A stretch of DNA of 64,000 bases. Origin: Paenibacillus sp. FSL H3-0469. GTDB taxonomy: Bacteria; Bacillota; Bacilli; Paenibacillales; Paenibacillaceae. The translations under genes and the position numbers were made by a program. The notes under the pieces were generated by a model. The model was not told the DNA's origin. It did not search any database and worked only from the letters and a program-made list of their open reading frames with translations. The stretch lies in the NCBI RefSeq assembly GCF_038051945.1, contig NZ_CP150302.1, forward strand, positions 4,402,001 through 4,466,000, given 5' to 3'. Positions 50,336-58,562 of the stretch are shown piece by piece (the stretch's first letter is position 1; the number at the start of each line of letters is the position of its first letter).

Positions 50336-51348
50336 TAGTATTCAAGATGCTCCTTCTCATGAACCCGTTTGTGGAAGATGAAATAACTCCAGATCTGATA
50401 GCCCAGCACGAACGGCAGCAGAGTCAGCGCGACAATTGTCATCACCTTCAGCGAATATTGGCCTGAGGCCGCATTCGTAATCGTCAGGTTGAACGCCTGA
50501 TCCAGCGAGCTGATCATAACCCGCGGGAACAATCCGATGAAGATCGAAGCAACAGACAAGGCCATCACAGCACCAGTCATCCCGAAGGCATAGCCGTCCT
50601 TCTTCTTAGTCATGAAATATCCGGCCAGCAGATAAGCGGCTACACCCAGAACAACTACAATCCATAGCAGCGTTCCGCGTTTATCGAAGATATCTGTCAT
50701 AGTATAAGTCATCACAACGAAGGCTACCAGCAGCGCCGCCAGTGGAATCAGCAGCTTCTGGGCCAGCTTGCGTGCCCGTTCCTGCAGATCTCCAAGCGTG
50801 CGGAGCGTAGTGAACATCAGCCCGTGTACCAGACACAGCAGAACAACTGTAATCCCAGCAACCACCGTATACGCATTAACGATATCGAAGAATCCGGCAT
50901 ACATCTGCATATCCTTGTCAATCGGCAAGCCCTTGATGAAGCTGGCGAATACCACGGCGAGCAGGAACGGCGGCAGGAAGCTGCCGAAGAAGATGCAGAC
51001 ATCCCATGTTTTCTGCCAAGCCTTGGAATCGCGTTTGCCTCTGAATTCGAAGGCGACACCACGGGCGATCAACGCCAGCAGGGCAAATACAAACGGAATA
51101 TAGAAGCCGCTGAACAGCGTAGCATACCAATGCGGGAAGGCCGCGAACATTGCACCGGCACCCGTAATCAGCCATACCTCATTCGCATCCCAGAACGGCC
51201 CGATCGAATTGATCAGTATCCGGCGCTCCGTATCATTCTTGGCCAGAATCTGCGTCTCCATCCCTACACCGAAGTCGAAGCCTTCCAGGAAGAAGAACCC
51301 GACGAACAGCACCGCAATCAGCAGAAACCATAATTCATTAAGTGACAT
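50335..51348 (-). CDS. cydB: Cytochrome bd quinol oxidase subunit II
   Basis: 337 residues, eight to nine helices. Family marks are FFFLEGFDFGVGMETQIL near the N-terminus and GPFWDANEVWLITGAGAMFAAFP. The subunit binds no haem of its own in most members but supports the oxidase core. It is four bases from cydA. The product acts in the membrane, passing electrons from menaquinol to oxygen at low oxygen. Confidence 0.95.
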   Translation of the reverse strand: MSLNELWFLLIAVLFVGFFFLEGFDFGVGMETQILAKNDTERRILINSIGPFWDANEVWLITGAGAMFAAFPHWYATLFSGFYIPFVFALLALIARGVAFEFRGKRDSKAWQKTWDVCIFFGSFLPPFLLAVVFASFIKGLPIDKDMQMYAGFFDIVNAYTVVAGITVVLLCLVHGLMFTTLRTLGDLQERARKLAQKLLIPLAALLVAFVVMTYTMTDIFDKRGTLLWIVVVLGVAAYLLAGYFMTKKKDGYAFGMTGAVMALSVASIFIGLFPRVMISSLDQAFNLTITNAASGQYSLKVMTIVALTLLPFVLGYQIWSYFIFHKRVHEKEHLEY

Positions 51349-51351
51349 TGG

Positions 51352-52740
51352 TTAGCCCTCCTTGTTATACGGATCGTGGGATTCACCGTGTTCGTTATCC
51401 ATAGCATAAGGACCTTTTTTGATCACTTTGACGAACAGGCCTACCAGCACTGCACCTAATATGGCATAGATCGCGGTAAAAGAAATCACCGAGAACAGCA
51501 CCTGTCCGCTGGTAATATTAGGCGATACACTGTCTTCTGTAGTCATAAGTCCGAATACCGTCCATGGCTGACGCCCGATCTCTGTCATAATCCAGCCGGC
51601 CGTGTTGGCAATCGGCGGAAGCAGCAGTCCCCAGAACATGAAGCGCATGAACCAGGTATTCGGTCTGTCCATCTTTTTGCGCCACATGAGGTAGATAGCA
51701 TATACCCCGAACAGCATCATCAGCGTGCCGGCAGCAACCATGATCCGGAAGCTCCAGAAGGTTGTTTTGACCGGCGGAATATAATCTCCTGGTCCGTAGG
51801 CTACTTCATACTCCTTCTGCAGCTCCAGCATCCCCTTCACATCACCGGAGAATTTACTGTAGGACAGGAAGCTCAGCAGATATGGGACCTGAACTTCATT
51901 GCTGTTGGTCTGGTTCTTCACATCGATATTGGCAAATACCGTCCAAGGTGCCGGGTCGCCGCTCTCACCCCACAGCGCTTCGGATGCGGCCATCTTCATG
52001 GGCTGTGTCTCTACCAGATATTGAGCCTGTGCATGTCCGGCAACCGCAACGCCGAAGGAAGAGATAACCCCTACAATGGCTGCAATCTCGAATGATTTCC
52101 GGAAAAAGGCAACGTCCTGCTTCTTAAGCAATTTGTAAGCACTGATCCCTGTTACCAGGAAAGCGCCTGTAGCGTAGGCGGCAAGCACTGTATGCGGAAA
52201 TTCCACCAGCAGCTGGCCGTTCGTAATCAGTGCGAAGATATCATTCATTTCAGCCCGACCGTTATTTATTGCAAAGCCGACCGGATGCTGCATGAACGAG
52301 TTAGCCAGCAGAATCCAGAATGCCGACAGCATCGTCCCGAAGGCGACCAGCCAGATGGATAATAGATGAATCCGCTTGGATACCTTATCCCAGCCGAAGA
52401 TCCAGATTCCGATGAATGTGGACTCCAGGAAGAAGGCCAACAAGGCTTCAATCGCAAGCGGAGCCCCGAACACATCACCGACGAAGCGCGAATAATCCGA
52501 CCAGTTCATCCCGAACTGGAACTCCTGCAAGATCCCTGTTACTACACCTACTGCGAAGTTAATCAGGAATAGCTTCCCCCAGAATTGCGCCATTCTTTTG
52601 TACTCTTCATTGCCCTTTCTTACGTACATGGTCTCCATAATGGCAATTATGAGCGCAAGTCCGATCGATACTGGCACAAAGAAATAATGAAAAATTGTCG
52701 TCGACGCAAATTGTATACGCGACAGCAGTACTGTATCCAT
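51352..52740 (-). CDS. cydA: Cytochrome bd quinol oxidase subunit I
   Basis: 462 residues from the ATG at 52738-52740, five bases after AAGGGGAG; eight earlier codons in frame overlap that site. Haem-ligand helices are visible: SRIQFASTTIFHYFFVPVSIGLAL (His of haem b595), FFLESTFIGIWIFGWDK, and GRQPWTVFGLMTTEDSVS near the Q-loop end. The Q loop is short, as in Firmicutes. It starts the cydABCD operon. Fnr-like and Rex-like operators lie upstream, so expression should rise at low oxygen and high NADH. Confidence 0.95.
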   Translation of the reverse strand: MDTVLLSRIQFASTTIFHYFFVPVSIGLALIIAIMETMYVRKGNEEYKRMAQFWGKLFLINFAVGVVTGILQEFQFGMNWSDYSRFVGDVFGAPLAIEALLAFFLESTFIGIWIFGWDKVSKRIHLLSIWLVAFGTMLSAFWILLANSFMQHPVGFAINNGRAEMNDIFALITNGQLLVEFPHTVLAAYATGAFLVTGISAYKLLKKQDVAFFRKSFEIAAIVGVISSFGVAVAGHAQAQYLVETQPMKMAASEALWGESGDPAPWTVFANIDVKNQTNSNEVQVPYLLSFLSYSKFSGDVKGMLELQKEYEVAYGPGDYIPPVKTTFWSFRIMVAAGTLMMLFGVYAIYLMWRKKMDRPNTWFMRFMFWGLLLPPIANTAGWIMTEIGRQPWTVFGLMTTEDSVSPNITSGQVLFSVISFTAIYAILGAVLVGLFVKVIKKGPYAMDNEHGESHDPYNKEG

Positions 52741-52803
52741 ATTTCTCCCCTTCCTTCTCCCCATTTCGTTATGTCTATTTTGTCAAATATCCATCACTCA
52801 AAG

Positions 52804-52819
52804 TGTGATAATTATCACA
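52804..52819 (-). promoter_or_regulatory. Fnr/Crp-type dyad upstream of cydA
   Basis: TGTGATAATTATCACA is a perfect dyad that fits the Bacillus Fnr box TGTGA-N6-TCACA. It is 64 bases before the cydA start. It also resembles half of a Rex site, so which factor binds is uncertain. Confidence 0.7.
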
Positions 52820-52854
52820 TTATACGCCCCGTTTAGGCATAAAAAACAATAAAT

Positions 52855-52872
52855 TTGTGACAAATATCACAA
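52855..52872 (-). promoter_or_regulatory. Rex-box upstream of cydA
   Basis: TTGTGACAAATATCACAA is a perfect TTGTGA-N6-TCACAA dyad, the consensus of the NADH-sensing repressor Rex, which controls cydABCD in Bacillus. It lies 115 bases before the start and 35 bases from the Fnr-type dyad. Confidence 0.8.
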
Positions 52873-52888
52873 TTTTGCATTTAAAAGC

Positions 52889-52916
52889 AAAAAAAATAAG
52901 ACGGATTCACCGTCTT
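52889..52916 (-). terminator. Terminator of the cold-inducible zinc-protein gene
   Basis: Minus strand AAGACGG-TGAAT-CCGTCTT followed by ATTTTTTTT. It isolates the cyd operon from upstream read-through. Confidence 0.85.
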
Positions 52917-52964
52917 GAATGTGTCTATCATATATAAGTTGTCTTGACTCATAAAGGTATTGGT

Positions 52965-53195
52965 TTAGGTAATGGAAATACCTTTCTTAAGCGATTTGAG
53001 ATCGCCATTTGAATTAAGCAATTGCGGCAGCATCTTCATGCTACGAACCATTGGGGAATGACAGAGACGGCAGGAAGGTGCATGTTCAAATGCGAAATTA
53101 TCCCTCATCCATCCATTACAATCCTCATTGGTACAGGCCCAAATTGCGGTATTTTCTTCCGGTACTTCCTCCAAAGGCTTTTTCCGGTAGTTCAT
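52965..53195 (-). CDS. YdjO-like cold-inducible zinc-ribbon protein
   Basis: 76 residues. Two CxxC-type pairs are present: WACTNEDCNGWMRDNFAF and APSCRLCHSPM, with RSMKMLPQL after them. This is the pattern of the YdjO family described as cold-inducible in Bacillus. It is 90 bases after a cold-shock protein gene on the same strand, separated by a terminator. Likely a small zinc protein; function unknown. AAGGAGG precedes the ATG. Confidence 0.8.
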   Translation of the reverse strand: MNYRKKPLEEVPEENTAIWACTNEDCNGWMRDNFAFEHAPSCRLCHSPMVRSMKMLPQLLNSNGDLKSLKKGISIT

Positions 53196-53235
53196 TGCCG
53201 TTCCTCCTTCCTTTATGTTGCAAGCGAGTAATGAT

Positions 53236-53277
53236 AAAAAAAGACCGTCCCAACTTTCACAAGCGGGGACGGTATCT
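53236..53277 (-). terminator. Terminator of the cold-shock gene
   Basis: Minus strand ACCGTCCC...GGGACGGT followed by CTTTTTTT, nine bases after the stop of the cold-shock gene. Confidence 0.85.
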
Positions 53278-53285
53278 TCTATTAA

Positions 53286-53486
53286 TTACAGTTTTACAAC
53301 GTTTTCGGCTTGTGGTCCGCGGTTGCCTTGAACAACGTTGAATTCAACGCGTTGGCCTTCGTCCAAAGTTTTGAAGCCGTCGCCAGTGATTGCGCTGAAG
53401 TGAACGAATACGTCGCTTCCGCCTTCAACTTCGATGAAACCGAATCCTTTTTCTGCGTTGAACCATTTAACTGTACCTGTTTGCAT
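53286..53486 (-). CDS. CspA-family cold-shock protein
   Basis: 66 residues from the ATG in ACACACATGCAA, nine bases after GGAGG; an upstream in-frame ATG five codons earlier overlaps that site. RNA-binding motifs are KGFGFIEVEG (RNP1) and VFVHFSAI (RNP2). The chain opens MQTGTVKWFNAEKGFGF. Such proteins melt mRNA structure in the cytoplasm, often at low temperature. A long leader and a downstream terminator suggest a single-gene transcript. Confidence 0.95.
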   Translation of the reverse strand: MQTGTVKWFNAEKGFGFIEVEGGSDVFVHFSAITGDGFKTLDEGQRVEFNVVQGNRGPQAENVVKL

Positions 53487-53501
53487 GTGTGTTACCTCCA
53501 C

Positions 53502-53879
53502 AAATTTAAATTAATATGTTCTTTTTATCTTCAGACAAAGAAAAAATTCACACATTGAGAAAGGTTGTAGCTTTGGTTGACAGCCCTTTTCAATGCGAGA
53601 ATAAGGTATCAATGTAAGAACAATTTCATGTTACCACACCTTAATAACAAAGGCAAGCTGTTCTATCCTAATTTCTCCGGTTTTTCCCTTATAAGGACTA
53701 CTTCCCAATGTAAGGGCTACCAGTCGTATTAAATTGTAATATTTATACCCAATGCTACCATTTACCCCATTTATTTATTCTTGAAACAGCCCCGCCCTCT
53801 TCTTTTTTCCTGAAAAGGACGGCTTGAACTGTTTCCGTAATCGTGACTGCCTCATTATTATATACGGTCATTTCCAATT
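53502..53879 (-). promoter_or_regulatory. Promoter and long leader of the cold-shock gene
   Basis: No gene in 378 bases. A candidate promoter is TTGCCT (53651-53656), 17 bases, TAACAT (53628-53633). It would give a leader of about 135 bases, typical of cold-shock mRNAs that refold with temperature. The part near 53760-53880 precedes it and holds nothing recognised; the stop of htrA is at 53880. Confidence 0.5.
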
Positions 53880-55127
53880 TTATTCCTCTGGCTTCTCAAG
53901 AAGCTGAACTGTTGTCTGCTTCACTTCACCATTACGGTAGAAAGTGATCTTCAGCTTATCTCCGATCTTGGTATGATCGTACAGGTATTTGCGCAGCGAT
54001 AGCGTGGAGGTAATCGGCTTGTCGTTGAACTTGGTAATCACATCGTTAAGCTGCAGGCCTGCATCCTTCGCCGGCCCCACAGCATCCAGAACCACAACCC
54101 CATCCGTTACTGTAGACGGAAGATTAAGCTCCTTACGCTGGTCATCGGCCAGCGGAACATACGGATTATTCAGATCCACGGAATAGACGCCCAGGTATGA
54201 CCGGGCTATACGGCCTTTGGAGGTAAGCTCATTGGCTGTGTCTACTACACGATTGGCGGGAATTGCAAAACCTAATCCCTCTACCCCCGTATCGGAGATC
54301 TTCATCGTATTGATTCCAATCACCTTGCCGTCCAGATCCACCAGAGCACCCCCACTGTTGCCCTCGTTAATGGCCGCATCCGTCTGGATCACTTCCTGCT
54401 CCCAATCGTACACACCGTCCTGGTTCAGTGACACCGGTATCGTCCGCTCTGTATAGCTGACAATGCCGGAAGTTAGTGTATCCCCAAGCCCTAGCGGGTT
54501 ACCGATGGCAATAACAGTTTCACCCAGACGCAGCTTGGAGGAATCCCCAATCTCAGCAATCCGGTCGATTCCCTTGCCGTCAATGGAGAGCACAGCAATA
54601 TCACTCACCTTGTCGGCACCCACCAGCTCCGCCTTGTGTGTCACACCGTCTACTGTAACCACTTCAAGCTTGCCGGCACCCTCAATGACATGGTTATTCG
54701 TGATGATAAAGGCCTTATTGTCGTCCTTCTTATAGATAACTCCTGAGCCTAGAGCCGATTCATCGAGAATATTAAGTTCCTTATTGTCTTTTTTATGATT
54801 AATGATGCTCACTACCGCAGGGCGGATATGTGCAGCAGCCTGAATAATCCGGTCATACGGATCTGCACTGCTCGCAGCCACCTTATCAATAACCACCGGG
54901 GCCTGAACTCTCTCCGTGGTGAACTGTCCCGTTACCAGACTGAACAGCAGCACAGCCGCTACAGCACTGCAGACAGAGCTGATCAGCGAGATCTGCCAGG
55001 TTGCCAGCGACCGCTTCGATTTGCGTACAGCCCACTTGCCGTCAGCATATCCGCCGGTTGATTTAGATTTGCCGCTTTTGCGCCGTGACACCTTGGTTGA
55101 ATAAAAATCATCATCGAATAATCCCAT
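53880..55127 (-). CDS. htrA: HtrA/DegP-like membrane-anchored serine protease
   Basis: 415 residues from the ATG at 55125-55127 (AGGGGAGAG upstream; an upstream in-frame ATG gives a Ser-poor extension and is less likely). A cytoplasmic basic start (VSRRKSGKSKS) is followed by one membrane helix (LISSVCSAVAAVLLFSLVTG). The trypsin-like domain has His in IITNNHVIEG, Asp in SDIAVLSIDG and Ser in NEGNSGGALVDLDG. A PDZ domain with AGLQLNDVITKFNDKPI follows. It degrades or refolds damaged exported proteins. It belongs to the tail of the wal cluster, as in other Bacillales. Confidence 0.93.
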   Translation of the reverse strand: MGLFDDDFYSTKVSRRKSGKSKSTGGYADGKWAVRKSKRSLATWQISLISSVCSAVAAVLLFSLVTGQFTTERVQAPVVIDKVAASSADPYDRIIQAAAHIRPAVVSIINHKKDNKELNILDESALGSGVIYKKDDNKAFIITNNHVIEGAGKLEVVTVDGVTHKAELVGADKVSDIAVLSIDGKGIDRIAEIGDSSKLRLGETVIAIGNPLGLGDTLTSGIVSYTERTIPVSLNQDGVYDWEQEVIQTDAAINEGNSGGALVDLDGKVIGINTMKISDTGVEGLGFAIPANRVVDTANELTSKGRIARSYLGVYSVDLNNPYVPLADDQRKELNLPSTVTDGVVVLDAVGPAKDAGLQLNDVITKFNDKPITSTLSLRKYLYDHTKIGDKLKITFYRNGEVKQTTVQLLEKPEE

Positions 55128-55483
55128 GTTACACTCTCTCCCCTCTATTGCCACCGCATTCACGACCTGAACGCCAAGCAACCACGCCCGAGCTTAACCG
55201 CTATATCTCTTAGACTTCACGAAGTACTAAAAGGTTTCACTTGATTTATTCACCACATTCCAGTGGGTTCTAAGCGCAAGGGATGTCTATTATTCTAATA
55301 AGCTACTAAAAAGTTTAACAGCTTGTATCCGGAATATTTTGCAACTTAAAAGACTACAATAGGATTAGAACGCTCTATATGATTGTATCACAGGCAGCCG
55401 CGCTGCCCACATGTTTTCTATGTTAAATAAATGTAAATTATTCACAGCCTCACTATAACCTATTTCACAAGGAGGGCCGGACT
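55128..55483. promoter_or_regulatory. htrA upstream region
   Basis: About 350 bases between htrA (minus) and a small plus-strand ORF. A+T-rich. It should hold the htrA promoter, possibly under CssR or WalR, though no clear WalR direct repeat (TGTWAH-N5-TGTWAH) stood out. CACAAGGAGGG at 55466-55476 is the ribosome site of the small ORF. Confidence 0.4.
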
Positions 55484-55690
55484 ATGGAGTCTTTTTCAAC
55501 AAGTAAGGATCTGGTTCAGTTCATTGGCAAGCTGGGGGACCTTAAGGATGAGCATTATCAGCTGATTCTTGTCCAGCATGCAATGATTGAGCTGTTAATT
55601 GATAAAGGTCTATTCTCCCGCCAGGAGCTGGAGCACAAGATTACCGAGGTTGACCGCCTTATGACTGGCTCACCTTATCCCATGGCGTAG
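55484..55690 (+). CDS. Small conserved-looking helical protein, unknown function
   Basis: 68 residues with a strong ribosome site (AAGGAGGG, seven bases before the ATG). The sequence is helical and amphipathic (ELLIDKGLFSRQELEHKITEVDRLM), with no signal peptide and no recognised domain. The last 32 bases overlap the 3' end of walJ on the other strand. The ribosome site and even composition argue that it is real. Confidence 0.6.
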   Translation: MESFSTSKDLVQFIGKLGDLKDEHYQLILVQHAMIELLIDKGLFSRQELEHKITEVDRLMTGSPYPMA

Positions 55691-56465
55691 GCCGGTCATA
55701 GTAGGTGTCACAGAGCCTGAACTCACTGTCTTTGTAAAAGCAGCCCCGGTCCTCCATCGCCCCGCGCACGGACATCTTCGCCAGATCCATCATATTATGG
55801 TCTCTGCTTAAGTGGGCCAGATAGGCGCGCTTGGTCCGCCCGCTTAGAATCTCGCTGAGCGCTGCTCCTGCCGCTTCATTGGACAGATGCCCAAGATCGC
55901 CGAGAATCCGCCGCTTCGTATTCCAGGGATAACGCCCCATCCGCAGCATTTCGATATCATGATTCGACTCCAGCACAAGCACATCGGCATCCGATATAGC
56001 CGTTCTCACCTTGTCGCTGACATACCCGAGGTCTGTCGCTACACACAGCTTCTCCTTGCCGTCATAGAAATTGTAAGCTACCGGCTCCGCAGCATCGTGG
56101 GAGATGGCGAAGGATTCCACCCGCATGCTGCCGAAATCCCGGTGCTGGCCGGTCTCCATAATGACCCTGTTATGCTCCTCAATCTTGCCGATCCCCTTCT
56201 CTATGGCTCCCCAGGTGTTCGAATTCGCATAGATCGGAAGATTATACTTGCGGGCCATCGCGCCCAGCCCCTTAATATGATCCGAATGCTCGTGGGTCAC
56301 AAGAATCCCGTCCAGCTCCGCTCCCGTCAGCTCACGCATGGCCAGCAGCTCGTCAATCCGCTTCGCACTCAGACCCGCGTCGATCATAAGTGTGGTCTCG
56401 CCGTTACGCACCACTGTCACATTCCCGGTAGAACCGCTGGACAGTACTGTAAATGAAATCCCCAT
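55659..56465 (-). CDS. walJ: Metallo-beta-lactamase-fold exonuclease-like protein
   Basis: 268 residues from the ATG at 56463-56465 (GGAGAG upstream); the longer frame runs back into yycI and is not coding. The start is MGISFTVLSSGSTGNVTVV. Metal-binding motifs are THEHSDH and later His/Asp residues (LSRDHNMMDLAKMS). WalJ/YycJ has 5'-3' exonuclease activity in Bacillus and is linked to mismatch repair and to the wal operon. It is the last gene of walRK-yycHI-walJ here, 16 bases after yycI. Confidence 0.93.
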   Translation of the reverse strand: MGISFTVLSSGSTGNVTVVRNGETTLMIDAGLSAKRIDELLAMRELTGAELDGILVTHEHSDHIKGLGAMARKYNLPIYANSNTWGAIEKGIGKIEEHNRVIMETGQHRDFGSMRVESFAISHDAAEPVAYNFYDGKEKLCVATDLGYVSDKVRTAISDADVLVLESNHDIEMLRMGRYPWNTKRRILGDLGHLSNEAAGAALSEILSGRTKRAYLAHLSRDHNMMDLAKMSVRGAMEDRGCFYKDSEFRLCDTYYDRPTPWDKVSQS

Positions 56466-56481
56466 ATCTCTCCTGCTCCTT

Positions 56482-57222
56482 CTACTCTGTTGTCTTCGGA
56501 CTGATAATATCCGCACTGATCGCATCCATATAATAGGCACTGCCGTCCTCCAGCATGAACCGCCACATCGGCGAAGCCACCTGGCTCTCGGAGTTAAACA
56601 ACTCTCCGTAATAGCCCAGCTCAATCTCCTTCACTGCAGCACCCGCAGGAAAATACTTCTCGATCAGACTGCTAAGCGCCTGCGATGCCGGGAGAACCTT
56701 CTGCAGATCCTCGCTCCGGCTTGCTGCGATCTCAATCTTCGGCCAGCGGTAGGCCACAATCTTCTGGTCACTGTTGATCAGCTCCAGCCGCACTCTGAAC
56801 AGAGACCACTTGTTATCCACCAGCGGATGCAGGACGAACTTGCCGACCTCACTCTCCTGTGAATCGAACCGGTAATTGGCAATGTCGGGAATCTGGCCCT
56901 TCAGCAGATTGCTAAGTTCCGAGAACGAGGAGTACATCAGCTTGCTGTCGACCGGCTCCTTAAGCTTCACAGGCAGTTCATTCTGCTCTTCGGCCGAATA
57001 ACGGTACGTGATATCAGGCAGCTGTGGAGTGCCAGCCGGAATCGGGCACAGCAGCCTGATGTTCTTCTCTTCCATCACCGCCTTAGTCTCAGCAGACAGG
57101 GAAGTGAAGTCAAGTCCAGCGCTGACCTGATCACGCACATCAATCCATAGCTGATAGCACAGCAGCAGATTCAGCACCAGAAAGGCATATATCAATACAC
57201 TCTTAGCCCTTCCCCAGTCCAT
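56482..57222 (-). CDS. yycI: WalK-interacting regulator YycI
   Basis: 246 residues. N-terminal membrane anchor (SVLIYAFLVLNLLLCYQLWI), rest outside the membrane with YycI-family features (MYSSFSELSNLL...IPDIANYRFDSQ, AYYMDAISADII). With YycH it holds WalK in check (Bacillus) or activates it (Staphylococcus). It sits between yycH and walJ in the operon. Confidence 0.9.
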   Translation of the reverse strand: MDWGRAKSVLIYAFLVLNLLLCYQLWIDVRDQVSAGLDFTSLSAETKAVMEEKNIRLLCPIPAGTPQLPDITYRYSAEEQNELPVKLKEPVDSKLMYSSFSELSNLLKGQIPDIANYRFDSQESEVGKFVLHPLVDNKWSLFRVRLELINSDQKIVAYRWPKIEIAASRSEDLQKVLPASQALSSLIEKYFPAGAAVKEIELGYYGELFNSESQVASPMWRFMLEDGSAYYMDAISADIISPKTTE

Positions 57223-57269
57223 AACGTCCCTCCTCGAATCGTATCCTGTCCGCTTGGTTTATCTCCGCC

Positions 57270-58562
57270 CTAATTCAATGTAAGCTCACTGCCGTCACTG
57301 AGTGTAACCCGCCAGACCGGATGAAGCTGCAGCTTCTCCCCGGCCAGCGCAGGCATATAGGCAGGCGTAAGCTCAATGATCCGCAAGGAGCTGCCGATCT
57401 GCGCCAGCCGCTGCTTCAGCAGTTCGCCGCCGGGCAGCTCAACAATGGTCTTTTCAGACTTTTCCTCATTCGTGTACATCAGGGAGCGCTCATAGGAAGA
57501 GACCGTTCCCTGCTGGAGCTCCAGATGGATTACGCCATACTGAAGCTGCGGATTGCTCATAATCGGATAGGAGCCGGACGGATAAGCGCCATAATATTGC
57601 TGAAAAGAAACCTTGCGGTCCTGCCGGCTCTCCTCCGTAGCAGCCAGCCTGTAGGTTCCGTTCCAGCCGCCATGGTTATTGACAAATTCCACCGCCACCA
57701 GTGCATCCTTCGCCGGTGTGCTGTCCCCGTCCGGAAGTGCTGCAGGATCACTATAACTCATCCAGTTCTGCTCCTGGTCCACCTGCAGGCTGCGTTTGCT
57801 GTCCGTATAGATTTTGGAGCCGTCCTTCTCAGGAATATACCTTGTATTGCCTGCATCGAAGAACAGATTGCTTTGCATTTGCTCAATGGTATACATACTC
57901 GCAGGCATCACAACTTTAACCAGCGGAACATCCGCCTCAGGGACATAATACTCACCGTTTACGGCTGTATACTGCGTCAGATTCTTACCGAAGTCCACAT
58001 GCTGCTGCACATCCTGGACCGTAAGATCAGCCTTAGCCGCCTCGTACACAATATCCCCGCGTGTGCTGAAGAAGATAACATGGGCTTTGGAGTCATTTTT
58101 GATATTGTAGATCCAGATCCGGTCAATGCTCTCCCCCTCGAACAGCGAATCTGACGAGATCTGCATAACCCGCTGCAGCAGCGTTACCGGAATGCCTGCC
58201 CCGAACGACAGCTCAATGCCCGGATTCTCACTTCGGATCTTGTCCCAGTCGAAATCCTGTACGGACCGCCGCTGGAAGCTCTCGAAACTGCGGCCCTTCA
58301 GGCGGTTCATAATCAGGTTATAGAAAGTGGAGCTGGGGTAGAACAGTGTATGCTTGTCTCCGCCCATATGAATAATCATTTTATCGGGGTAGAGCAGGTT
58401 CTCCACCTTTTCCTTCGGCCCCATATTATCCGTCTTCACATATAAGGTCTTCGACAACACTGCCGAGTCGCTGCCGGGCAGCCTGTAGATCAGATAATAG
58501 CTCTCCACGAGACTTCCGAGTATAAGCAAGACCAGCATCCATGACTTGATTCTCTCCTTCAC
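57270..58562 (-). CDS. yycH: WalK-interacting regulator YycH
   Basis: 430 residues. N-terminal membrane anchor (WMLVLLILGSLVESYYLIY) and a large extracytoplasmic part with WNGTYRLAATEE and YPIMSNPQLQYGVIHLEL, as in YycH. Its ATG overlaps the walK stop. It acts with YycI on the sensor kinase. Confidence 0.92.
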   Translation of the reverse strand: MKERIKSWMLVLLILGSLVESYYLIYRLPGSDSAVLSKTLYVKTDNMGPKEKVENLLYPDKMIIHMGGDKHTLFYPSSTFYNLIMNRLKGRSFESFQRRSVQDFDWDKIRSENPGIELSFGAGIPVTLLQRVMQISSDSLFEGESIDRIWIYNIKNDSKAHVIFFSTRGDIVYEAAKADLTVQDVQQHVDFGKNLTQYTAVNGEYYVPEADVPLVKVVMPASMYTIEQMQSNLFFDAGNTRYIPEKDGSKIYTDSKRSLQVDQEQNWMSYSDPAALPDGDSTPAKDALVAVEFVNNHGGWNGTYRLAATEESRQDRKVSFQQYYGAYPSGSYPIMSNPQLQYGVIHLELQQGTVSSYERSLMYTNEEKSEKTIVELPGGELLKQRLAQIGSSLRIIELTPAYMPALAGEKLQLHPVWRVTLSDGSELTLN

